From: G963666895 sp963666895
Lineage (GTDB): Bacteria; Desulfobacterota; Desulfovibrionia; Desulfovibrionales; Desulfovibrionaceae
Direction of reading: 5' to 3'
NCBI GenBank assembly: GCA_963666895.2
Contig: CAXXNS010000003.1
Location: 1 to 64,000 of the forward strand
Length of the DNA: 64,000 bases
Under the pieces are notes generated by a model. It saw nothing but the letters and a program-made list of their open reading frames with translations. It was not told where the DNA came from and ran no database searches. Shown in pieces: positions 26,715 through 33,514 of the stretch; position 1 is the first letter of the stretch; each line of letters opens with the position of its first letter. The translations under genes were made by a program, and so were the position numbers.

Positions 26715-26792
26715 GGCAACCCGGCCGTCTCGGTAAGACCCGTGGCTTTCCGTCCCGGATTCGCACCCGGTTTGGCGTTGATCCTTGTTGCC
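26715..26792 (-). ncRNA. c-di-GMP-I (GEMM-I) riboswitch aptamer
   Basis: Read on the minus strand, the leader of the NtrC-like gene shows the GEMM-I layout. P1 is GGCAAC (26792-26787) paired with GTTGCC (26720-26715). The conserved CCAAACC is followed by a P2 stem CCGGGT/ATCCGG capped by a GNRA tetraloop (GCGA). Then come GGGACGGAAAGCCACGGG and a P3 arm with GTCT/AGAC, and the 3' strand GGCCGGGTTGCC. The only visible departure in the core is G for C in GGGACGCAAAGCC. The aptamer ends about 83 bases before the start codon. The stretch between has short stems but no U-tract terminator, so control may be translational. An upstream GTTGCC (26817-26812) could compete for the P1 strand. Confidence 0.87.
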
Positions 26793-26817
26793 TCCGTCGT
26801 GGGTACTGACGGGCAAC

Positions 26818-26863
26818 GTCATCCCCTTACCAGCATTGTCCGCCGGAGTGAAGAGGGGATGAC
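26818..26863. repeat. 10-bp inverted repeat, 26-base spacer
   Basis: GTCATCCCCT (26818-26827) and AGGGGATGAC (26854-26863) are exact inverted copies. They lie upstream of both the riboswitch transcript and the PilZ/EPS side. The sites could be a pair of regulator half-sites, or fold into an RNA hairpin if transcribed; there is no T-run after either arm. Confidence 0.5.
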
Positions 26864-27025
26864 TACTATTTATCAGTTGACATTTTGGTAGGCTATCCCC
26901 ATCTGCATCTTGCTTTTTGTGGGCGAATGGCTTTAAAACCATGCCATCGCGAAGGGGGGGGCCGCGCTGAAGAGAGTCCAGTTAAATTGGACGGCCGTTT
27001 TTCACCGAATGGTAACAAACGGCAA

Positions 27026-27054
27026 CCTATTGGAGCCAATGGGCTTTTTTATTT
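27026..27054 (+). terminator. Intrinsic terminator upstream of the second PilZ gene
   Basis: CCTATTG-GAGC-CAATGGG (27026-27043, one G.U pair) is followed by C and TTTTTTATTTT. It lies before, not after, a plus-strand gene, and no plus-strand gene ends nearby. It must therefore end a short leader transcript (attenuation) or block read-through antisense to the riboswitch. Confidence 0.7.
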
Positions 27055-27065
27055 TGGCCCGCGTT

Positions 27066-27081
27066 TGGCATGGGTGATGTT
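27066..27081 (+). promoter_or_regulatory. Possible sigma54-like element before PilZ 2
   Basis: TGGCATGGGTGATGTT has the same TGGCATG -24 box as the element at 24551, but its -12 box reads ATGTT and lacks the invariant C. It lies just after the terminator and would give a very short leader to the gene at 27124. Confidence 0.2.
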
Positions 27082-27097
27082 GGCGAGGGGGAAATAA

Positions 27098-27145
27098 ATG
27101 GTCAAGTTCAGATGGGGTTATTCATGTCCGACCGCTTGTGCATAG
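27098..27145 (+). CDS. Possible 15-codon leader peptide overlapping the PilZ 2 start
   Basis: ATG 27098 follows the best Shine-Dalgarno of this spacer (GAGGGGG, 27085-27091) by six bases. It opens a 15-codon frame, MVKFRWGYSCPTACA, ending at TAG 27143. The frame runs over the PilZ ATG at 27124, so translation of the leader could couple to or hinder PilZ translation. It could equally mean that the annotated PilZ start is wrong or that an indel lies here. Confidence 0.3.
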   Translation: MVKFRWGYSCPTACA

Positions 27146-27633
27146 AGGGAACACTGGCCAAAGCCCTGGTAGACGCCGCCGAAGAACTCAACAAGTCTCC
27201 CCAGAGCCTCCTCGAAGGCCTGGTCGATCAATATATCGCGCGCCACAAGGCGTTCCGCGACGGAACCAGTGAGCGTCGATCGTTTGCCCGCATGCAAATC
27301 AGTTTGCCGGCCATCGTGTACGTGGAGGATTCCGAGGGCAACGCGGTTCGCTACCAGCCGGCCACCATTCGCGACGTCTCTCCCGGCGGCCTGGGCTTTA
27401 CTTGCGGCGGCAAGAAGCTGTGCGGCAAGATGGCCGATGACTGTCACATTGGGTTCACTTTTGAGCTCATCTTCTCCCTGTCCGACGAGATGCAGCCCGT
27501 CCGTTTCCGGTGCCGCTCCCAGCGAGTGGAACTGGTGGGCGAGGAGTTGCTCGTGGGCGCGGTGATCGAGGAAGCCGATCCCGTGGGGAATCAACTGTAC
27601 CAGCAGGTATTCGAGCAGGGTCTGGTTTGCTGA
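27124..27633 (+). CDS. PilZ-domain protein with ribbon-helix-helix-like N-terminus (2)
   Basis: A 169-residue paralogue of the protein at 24703 with the same order. The N-terminal strand-helix-helix (LCIEGTLAKALVDAAEELNK, SPQSLLEGLVDQYIARHKA) is followed by a PilZ domain with RSFAR (RxxxR) and DVSPGGLGF (D/NxSxxG), so c-di-GMP binding is expected. ATG 27124 is chosen at the start of conserved sequence; in-frame ATGs at 27112 and 27070 are possible and none has a strong ribosome site. It precedes the EPS export gene by 130 bases in the same orientation and may be the first gene of that operon or its c-di-GMP receiver. Confidence 0.85.
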   Translation: MSDRLCIEGTLAKALVDAAEELNKSPQSLLEGLVDQYIARHKAFRDGTSERRSFARMQISLPAIVYVEDSEGNAVRYQPATIRDVSPGGLGFTCGGKKLCGKMADDCHIGFTFELIFSLSDEMQPVRFRCRSQRVELVGEELLVGAVIEEADPVGNQLYQQVFEQGLVC

Positions 27634-27650
27634 GCGGGCAAGGCCCCGCC

Positions 27651-27679
27651 TTGACAATACCCCTGGTTTTCTGTTCTTT
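27651..27679 (+). promoter_or_regulatory. Candidate EPS operon promoter
   Basis: A perfect -35 box TTGACA (27651-27656), a 17-base spacer and a poor -10 TTCTTT (27674-27679) lie 85 bases before the export gene. The weak -10 makes it doubtful without help. Confidence 0.3.
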
Positions 27680-27705
27680 CTTGTGCCCATAGGCATGGGT
27701 GAGTG

Positions 27706-27726
27706 GTGCGGACCCAGCGTCCGCAC
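27706..27726 (+). repeat. Perfect 8-bp hairpin in the EPS operon leader
   Basis: GTGCGGAC-CCAGC-GTCCGCAC lies 38 bases before ATG 27764. It is downstream of the candidate promoter and could be an operator or a leader stem-loop; no T-run follows. Confidence 0.5.
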
Positions 27727-27763
27727 TTGTCGAATTGTATCGAACAGTTGCGGGAGTCTGATC

Positions 27764-28333
27764 ATGAAGCGCGCAAGCCACGTGTTGCTGCCGGCCGTTT
27801 TTCTGTTCGTCGCCCTGGTGGGAACGGCCCTGGCCGGTCCCATGGACCAGTACGCACTGGGTTGCGGCGACGTGTTGGAAATTTCCGTCTGGGGTGACGA
27901 AACCCTGTCCCGGCCCAACGTGGTCATCCGTCCCGACGGCAAGATTTCCTTCCCCCTGGTGGGCGAGCTTCAGGCCGCCGGCCGGACCATGGAGGAGCTG
28001 CGTAGCGATTTCGAGACCCGGCTGCGTGAATACATCTCCGACGCGCCCGTGACCATCATGCTCCAGGAGCTGGTCAGCAACACCATCTACGTGGTGGGCA
28101 AGGTCAACCGTCCCGGGGTCTACCCCATGGCCGGCCAGCTGACCGTGTTGCAGGCCCTGGCCCTGGCCGGGGGCATGACCCCGTTCGCCGACGATTCCGA
28201 CATCCTCATTGTCCGCACCATGCCTGACGGCAGCCAGGAGTATCTGGAGTTCGACTACGTGGACGTGTCCGGGGGCGACAACCTGGAACAGAACGTATCC
28301 CTGCTGCCCGGCGACACGGTGTTGGTGCCCTAG
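27764..28333 (+). CDS. Polysaccharide export protein, exosortase-associated Wza type
   Basis: A 189-residue secreted protein of the outer-membrane export family. The signal peptide is MKRASHVLLPAVFLFVALVG up to a TALAG cleavage site; there is no lipobox Cys. The poly-export domain follows (GCGDVLEISVWGDETLS, IRPDGKISFPLVGEL), then an SLBB domain (YVVGKVNRPGVYPMAG, TVLQALALAGGMTPFA). It is much shorter than E. coli Wza (~380 residues), as is usual for the exosortase-linked class. ATG 27764 has GGGAG upstream. It is the first machine gene of the EPS locus and is followed by the beta-barrel gene 29 bases on. Confidence 0.9.
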   Translation: MKRASHVLLPAVFLFVALVGTALAGPMDQYALGCGDVLEISVWGDETLSRPNVVIRPDGKISFPLVGELQAAGRTMEELRSDFETRLREYISDAPVTIMLQELVSNTIYVVGKVNRPGVYPMAGQLTVLQALALAGGMTPFADDSDILIVRTMPDGSQEYLEFDYVDVSGGDNLEQNVSLLPGDTVLVP

Positions 28334-28362
28334 CCTCTTTTTATCGCCTAAGACCAGCCGCC

Positions 28363-29556
28363 ATGAGCATGCACCGCCACATCAGTTGCCCTGTTTCGGG
28401 GACTGCTGTCGCGTTGGCCCATGCCCTGGTAGCCGTGTTTCTTTTCTTGGTTTCACCCTGTGGGGCCGAGCAGTTTACCCTCAATGCCGGGATACGTGCC
28501 CAAACCACGTACAACGACAACGTGCATATGCGGGACGAGGAGGACTTGGAGCACCTTGTGCAGCCCTCCTTTGGCCTTGAATATGGTCTGGAAAACTGGA
28601 CTTTGTTCGGCGAGGCTAGGTTTTCTGTGTATCGGTACGATACGCTGGACGAACTGGATCATGAAGATTTCGACCTTACCTTGGGGGGAGAATATAATCC
28701 CACGGAACGGTTTGGTTTGAACCTGGAGACCAGTTACCGCAAAGACCATACCTTTGAATCGGTGATGGAAGAATCGGGCGACATCGGGACGTTCAGCGTC
28801 CGTGAGACCTTTTCGGCCACCCCTTCGGCCATGTGGACGGTCACGGAAAAGAACCAGCTTACCCTGTCCGTGCCGGTGACCTTTGTCGAATACGGCAAGC
28901 CGGACAACCCTGACGTGGAGGTATATGGGGCCAATCTGTATTGGCGCCATCTGCTGGATGACGAGCGGACCAGCATCCTGGGATACGTGGACTACACCAA
29001 CCGCTACTTTGATACCTCCACCGGAGATATCAACCAAGACGTGTATACCGTTATGGGTGGACTGGGCTACCAGTTGACTGAAGTCTTGAGTCTCGAGGCC
29101 ATGGCTGGAGCCGGATACATGGAGTCTGTTCTTACCAGAACCGGATTCCCGGATTTGAAGACCGACGAGACGTTTTTCAGCTTCGATCTGTCCGCCACCT
29201 GCACCTGGGATCGCTGGAGGTTCACCTTGAGCGGGGACCGGCAACAGTCGCCCAATACAAGTGGGGAGTCCAATATTCGGACCCGGGTGCGATTTGATGG
29301 GGCGTACCAGTTTACGGAACGGTTCAACTCCTCCCTGGGAATGGGGGCGTATGAAAACGTAACCGAATCCATTGACTCCACGACCGAGCGGGTCACCTAT
29401 TATGTGAGCCCATCTATGAATTATCGCCTGACCGAAGATCTTTCGCTGCGTCTTCAGTATCGGTATTGGGAAACCGAGAATCGGGACACCAGCAAGGTTG
29501 ACCAGCAGAATCGGGTCACGTTGGGGCTGGACTACAAGTACACGGATATCTTTTAG
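28363..29556 (+). CDS. Outer-membrane beta-barrel protein of the EPS secretion machine
   Basis: A 397-residue protein with an N-terminal signal (LVAVFLFLVSPCGA). Alternating hydrophobic/polar strands fill the length and it ends in Phe (DYKYTDIF), the usual signal for barrel insertion. The pattern (GIRAQTTYNDNVHM near the N-terminus, YVSPSMNYRLTEDLSLRLQY near the end) matches the BBP2-like or exosortase-associated barrel family that stands at this place in related loci. It is the probable outer-membrane channel or assembly partner for the polymer. Substrate and pore function are inferred from context. Confidence 0.85.
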   Translation: MSMHRHISCPVSGTAVALAHALVAVFLFLVSPCGAEQFTLNAGIRAQTTYNDNVHMRDEEDLEHLVQPSFGLEYGLENWTLFGEARFSVYRYDTLDELDHEDFDLTLGGEYNPTERFGLNLETSYRKDHTFESVMEESGDIGTFSVRETFSATPSAMWTVTEKNQLTLSVPVTFVEYGKPDNPDVEVYGANLYWRHLLDDERTSILGYVDYTNRYFDTSTGDINQDVYTVMGGLGYQLTEVLSLEAMAGAGYMESVLTRTGFPDLKTDETFFSFDLSATCTWDRWRFTLSGDRQQSPNTSGESNIRTRVRFDGAYQFTERFNSSLGMGAYENVTESIDSTTERVTYYVSPSMNYRLTEDLSLRLQYRYWETENRDTSKVDQQNRVTLGLDYKYTDIF

Positions 29557-29574
29557 ACAGGACAAGACAAGGCC

Positions 29575-31329
29575 ATGGAACAACAGGGAATCGAGCTGTC
29601 GACATATATAAGCATCTTCAAGCGCCGGAAATGGTTTTTCATCATCCCGGCCGTGGCCATTTTTTGTTTTTCTGCCATTGTGGTCATGCTGTTGCCAGCG
29701 GTGTACCAGTCTTCGGCCGTCATTTTGGTGGAAGGCCAGGAAGTCCCCCAAGAGTTGATCCAGACCACGGTTACCGGTTATGTGGAAGAACGGCTCAAAA
29801 CCCTGTCGCAACGGGTCTTGAGCCGTGCCAATTTGATGGAGCTCGTTGAACGGTATGGCTTGTACCAGGAATACAAAGAGACCATGCCCGCAGAGCAGAT
29901 TCTGGAGATGATGCGTTCCGACATCCATGTCGAGAACATCCAGGCCGAGGCGGTCACCAGTTCGGGGCGGGAGATCACGGCTACCATCGCCTTTACCCTG
30001 TCCTACGAAGGCAAGAATCCGCAAAAGGTGCTGCAGACCACCAACGCCCTGGTGTCCTTGTTCCTGGAGGGCAACCTTCAGCAGCGTGAGGAAAAGGCCC
30101 AGACCACGTATTCTTTCTTGGAAAAGCAGCTGGAGGATTTGCGCGACGACGTCAAGGCCTCCGAGGCAAAGATCGCGGCGTTCAAGGAGGAACACTTCCG
30201 GTCTCTGCCCGAGTTGATGGAGCTGAACCTTCAGAGCTTGGATCGCGTTCAAAAGGACATCGACGTCCGGCAGGAGATGATCAAGACGCTCATGGACCGC
30301 AAGGTCTATTTGCAAGGGCAGCTGGCCACCATCGAGCCCAGCAAGTACGCCTTTTCCTCGGACGGCTCGCGCATCATGACCCCGGAGGAGGAGCTCAAGA
30401 GCCTGCGCAGCCAGTATCTGACGCTCAAGTCCACGCATTCCGAAAAGCATCCGGACGTGATCAAGCTCAAGAACCAAATTGAAATGCTGGAGTCCGAGCT
30501 GTCCGGCCTGAGCCAGGCCCGCGATCTGCAATCCGAACTCACGTCCTGGCGCATGCAACTGGCCGAGCTGAGAGAGAAATATACGGACAAGCACCCGGAC
30601 GTGATCAGCGCCCAGCACAAGGTGGCCGAATTGGAGGCCGCCCTCAAGGATTCCGCCAACAAGCAGAGCGTGCTCAAGAGTGATGTGGAATTGGCCCCGG
30701 ACAACCCGGCCTATATCAACTTGAAGACCCAGATCCAGGCCACGGACCTGGAGATCCGCAATGAGCGGAATTTGCTGGAGGAACTGCGCAAGAAATACGA
30801 GGAGTATGTCTCCTATATCGAACTCAGCCCCCAGGTGGAGCAGGAATACCGACAGCTCCAGCGCGACTATGCCAACTCCAGCGCCAAATACGAAGAAACC
30901 ATGCAAAAGCTCCTGGCCGCCCGCCAGGCCCAGGATATGGAACGGGAACAGGTGGGCGAACGGCTGTCTTTGGTAGAACCGCCCGTGCTGGCTGAGAAGC
31001 CCGTCAAGCCCAAGCGCATGCTTTTGCTGGCTGTCAGTTTGGTGCTTTCCATGGGGGTGGGCGTGGGTACTGGGACCGTGGTTGAATTTTTGGACGCCTC
31101 GGTCCATGGCCGCCAGGGCTTGAAGGATGTGACCTCATTGCCCGTGTTGGGGATTATCCCTTACGTAGAGACAAAAGAGGAGCAGGAAACCAAGCGCAAA
31201 CGCCAGGTGGTCTTTTTGGTTGCGGGCGGCGTGGCCATGTTGGTGGCCATCGTGGTTTTCCATTTTGCCATCATGCCGCTGGATATTTTTATCACCAAGG
31301 TCCTGGGCAAGTTCGGGCTGGTCCTTTAG
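29575..31329 (+). CDS. Chain-length determinant (Wzz type) of the exosortase EPS family
   Basis: A 584-residue inner-membrane polysaccharide co-polymerase. TM1 is at ~20-42 (WFFIIPAVAIFCFSAIVVML), the periplasmic part is a long coiled coil, and TM2 is at ~480-500. A further hydrophobic segment near 545-565 comes before a short tail (ITKVLGKFGLVL). The Pro-rich Wzz signature before TM2 is PVLAEKPVKPKRM. The coiled coil carries two similar segments (HSEKHPDVIKLKNQIEMLES and TDKHPDVISAQHKVAELEAA), which suggests an internal duplication. It has no kinase domain; the ATPase is encoded next. It sets polymer length together with the following gene. Confidence 0.9.
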   Translation: MEQQGIELSTYISIFKRRKWFFIIPAVAIFCFSAIVVMLLPAVYQSSAVILVEGQEVPQELIQTTVTGYVEERLKTLSQRVLSRANLMELVERYGLYQEYKETMPAEQILEMMRSDIHVENIQAEAVTSSGREITATIAFTLSYEGKNPQKVLQTTNALVSLFLEGNLQQREEKAQTTYSFLEKQLEDLRDDVKASEAKIAAFKEEHFRSLPELMELNLQSLDRVQKDIDVRQEMIKTLMDRKVYLQGQLATIEPSKYAFSSDGSRIMTPEEELKSLRSQYLTLKSTHSEKHPDVIKLKNQIEMLESELSGLSQARDLQSELTSWRMQLAELREKYTDKHPDVISAQHKVAELEAALKDSANKQSVLKSDVELAPDNPAYINLKTQIQATDLEIRNERNLLEELRKKYEEYVSYIELSPQVEQEYRQLQRDYANSSAKYEETMQKLLAARQAQDMEREQVGERLSLVEPPVLAEKPVKPKRMLLLAVSLVLSMGVGVGTGTVVEFLDASVHGRQGLKDVTSLPVLGIIPYVETKEEQETKRKRQVVFLVAGGVAMLVAIVVFHFAIMPLDIFITKVLGKFGLVL

Positions 31330-31350
31330 TCGGGGTCGGCAGGAGAGAAT

Positions 31351-32157
31351 ATGAGCAAGATCGCCAAGGCGTTGAAAAAGGCCCAGGAGGAGCGGGGCGG
31401 CCAGCCCCAGGCTCCGGGGCTGCTGAAGCCCGAGGATCGCGGCGTCAGTCAATCCGACGGCGTGGTCAAGCCGTCCTACAAGACTACCCAGGTGCAGGAG
31501 TCGTCAGAAGAGCACATGGAGTTGAATAGGCTCTTGAGTTCGGGCAGCGCCCAGCACGTGCTGGACGCCTTCAACATCCTGCGCGCCAAGCTGCTGTACG
31601 CCACCCGGGGCCGAAACCAGAATGCCATCATGGTCACCAGCCCGGGCCGCGGCGAGGGCAAGACCACCGTGGCCACCAACCTGGCCATCAGCATCGCCAA
31701 GGACGCCCGGCAGACCGCCCTGCTTGTGGACGCCAACCTGCGCTGGCCGGCCGTGTCCAAGACTCTGGGCGTGTGTCGGGAGGAGGAGGGCGGCCTGGAA
31801 GAACTGCTGCTCGGCGACATGGAGTTGCCCGAGGTCATGGTCAACCCGGGAATCGACAAGCTGGTGGTGCTGCCCACATGCGGATCGGTCCGGCATTCGG
31901 CCGATCTCATCGCCTCGCCGCGCATGCAACAGACGGTCCGCGAGATGAAGAGCCGTTACCCGGACCGCTACGTGATCTTCGACTGCCCGCACGTCCTGGG
32001 TATGCCCGACACCCTGGTCTTCTCCACCTACGTGGACGGCGTCATCCTGGTGGTGGAGGACGGCCGGACCAAGAAGTCGGACATCAAGGACGCCCTGGAC
32101 GCCCTGGGCGACGCCAACGTCATGGGCATCGTCCTGAACCGGAACATGGATTCCTAG
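31351..32157 (+). CDS. Tyrosine-autokinase-like ATPase (CpsD/Wzc cytoplasmic type)
   Basis: A 268-residue P-loop ATPase of the bacterial tyrosine kinase family. It has Walker A TSPGRGEGKTT, Walker A' LLVDANLRWP and Walker B YVIFDCPHV. An N-terminal extension (SKIAKALKKAQEER) is typical of the exosortase-associated members. The C-terminus (VMGIVLNRNMDS) lacks the usual Tyr cluster, so autophosphorylation may be absent or occur elsewhere. It starts 22 bases after the Wzz-type gene and presumably pairs with it as a split Wzc. ATG 31351 has AGGAGAG upstream. Confidence 0.88.
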   Translation: MSKIAKALKKAQEERGGQPQAPGLLKPEDRGVSQSDGVVKPSYKTTQVQESSEEHMELNRLLSSGSAQHVLDAFNILRAKLLYATRGRNQNAIMVTSPGRGEGKTTVATNLAISIAKDARQTALLVDANLRWPAVSKTLGVCREEEGGLEELLLGDMELPEVMVNPGIDKLVVLPTCGSVRHSADLIASPRMQQTVREMKSRYPDRYVIFDCPHVLGMPDTLVFSTYVDGVILVVEDGRTKKSDIKDALDALGDANVMGIVLNRNMDS

Positions 32158-32165
32158 GGTCGGCC

Positions 32166-33386
32166 ATGTATCGCGAATTCTACGGACTGCGGGACAAGCC
32201 ATTCGACATCGTTCCCAACCCGTCCGTGGTCTACGAGAGCGAGAAGCACGGCCAGGCTCTGACCTATCTGCGGTACGGCTTCACCGAGAACATCGGCTTT
32301 ATTTTGTTCACCGGCGAGATCGGCACGGGCAAGACCACCCTGATCAAGTATTTGCTCTCCGAGATCTCGGACGACGTGGAAGTGGCCGTGGTGTTCAACA
32401 CCAACGTCTCGGCCGACGAACTACTGCGCCTCATCCTCATCGAGCTGGAGGTGGACGGGGTCGGCCCGGACAAGTCCAGGAACCTGGATCTGCTCAACGA
32501 CCACCTGATCAACGTCTATCGCCAGGGACGGCGTTGCCTGCTGATCATCGACGAGGCCCAGAACCTGTCTCCTCAGGCCCTGGAGGAAGTGCGGCTGCTG
32601 TCCAACCTCCAGGCCGAGAACCAGCCCCTGCTGCAGATCATCCTGGCCGGGCAGCCCGAGCTGCGCGACATCATCCGCAGCCCCGGCCTGGAGCAATTGG
32701 CCCAGCGCGTGGCCATCACCTACCACCTCACCGCCCTGTCCCGGGAGGAACTGTCCGAGTACGTCACCTACCGGCTCAAGCTGTCCGGGGGCACCAAAAA
32801 GCTCTTCAACGAGGACGCCCTGGACGTGATCTTCGAGCGCTCCAAGGGCATTCCCCGCTCGGTGAACATCCTGTGCAACGCGGCCCTGGTCTACGGCTAC
32901 GCGGACGGCAAGCAGGTCATCGGCCCGGACATCGTCCGCCAGATCGTGGACGACAACATCGGCGTGGGCCTGTCCGACGCCGAACCCGCGATCCAGGCGG
33001 TTCCCGCAGGCGCCGAGGGGGACTACGGCCAGGTTTTGCAGCGCATGGCCGGGCTGGAGGGCCAGGTGGCCAAACTGGCCGCCCAGGTGAACTGGCAGGC
33101 CGGGCAGTTGGACGGGACTATCGGCAAGGGCCACGACAAGCTTATCCAGTCTCTCAAGACCTTGCTTGAGGTCGAGCGCCAGCGCTCGGAAAAATACTAT
33201 GCCCGGTACGTGGCCCTGTTCGCCAAGAACAAGACCCTGCAGAACCAGATGGACCTCATGCGCGCCAGCAAGCGCAATACCCCCTACGTGGTGCCCGAGG
33301 AAGCCGTGGACATCGAGGCGGACATCGAGGACGACGAGGGCGGCAAGGGGTTTTTGCGTTCCCTGTTCGGCTCTTTGTTCGGTTGA
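32166..33386 (+). CDS. GspA/ExeA-like AAA+ ATPase, exosortase-associated
   Basis: A 406-residue ATPase with MYREFYGLRDKPFDIVPNP at the start, the hallmark of the ExeA/GspA-like group. Walker A is FTGEIGTGKTT, Walker B CLLIIDEAQNL, and a sensor-like segment (IILAGQPEL) follows. A predicted coiled coil lies at ~290-360, and the C-terminus is acidic (EADIEDDEGG). In exosortase EPS loci this ATPase regularly follows the tyrosine-kinase gene; its exact job is not settled. The start is eight bases after the previous stop. No peptidoglycan-binding domain is seen. Confidence 0.88.
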   Translation: MYREFYGLRDKPFDIVPNPSVVYESEKHGQALTYLRYGFTENIGFILFTGEIGTGKTTLIKYLLSEISDDVEVAVVFNTNVSADELLRLILIELEVDGVGPDKSRNLDLLNDHLINVYRQGRRCLLIIDEAQNLSPQALEEVRLLSNLQAENQPLLQIILAGQPELRDIIRSPGLEQLAQRVAITYHLTALSREELSEYVTYRLKLSGGTKKLFNEDALDVIFERSKGIPRSVNILCNAALVYGYADGKQVIGPDIVRQIVDDNIGVGLSDAEPAIQAVPAGAEGDYGQVLQRMAGLEGQVAKLAAQVNWQAGQLDGTIGKGHDKLIQSLKTLLEVERQRSEKYYARYVALFAKNKTLQNQMDLMRASKRNTPYVVPEEAVDIEADIEDDEGGKGFLRSLFGSLFG

Positions 33387-33514
33387 TTCCAAACCCCAAG
33401 ACACAATGTGCTAAGCGGGTTGTGGGCCCGTGCGGGATGTTGTAATTTTGTTGCAGGGTTGGAATAGGGTCGTACCCACGTGCAATCCGTGAAGAATTGG
33501 CATAAGGAATCGGT

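Larger units (their letters stand above)
26632..27123. other. 492-bp divergent control region (regulator / PilZ-EPS)
   Basis: No protein gene apart from a 15-codon leader frame. Going from the regulator side it holds an 80-base leader, the c-di-GMP-I aptamer (minus strand, 26715-26792), a 10-bp inverted repeat (26818-26863), a consensus -35-like TTGACA (26877-26882) without a good -10, a plus-strand intrinsic terminator (27026-27054), a TGGCATG element (27066-27072) and a strong Shine-Dalgarno (27085-27091). It is the most densely regulated spacer in the window. Confidence 0.8.

Noticed and set aside
27706..27726. Intrinsic terminator in the EPS leader
   Set aside because: The stem is perfect but no T-run follows, so it was listed as a hairpin only.
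27633..27763. Sigma54 promoter directly before the EPS export gene
   Set aside because: No GG-N10-GC pair with supporting bases was found; the nearest candidates have wrong spacing.
28453..31107. A minus-strand open frame opposite the barrel and Wzz-type genes
   Set aside because: A composition shadow across two well-supported plus-strand genes.
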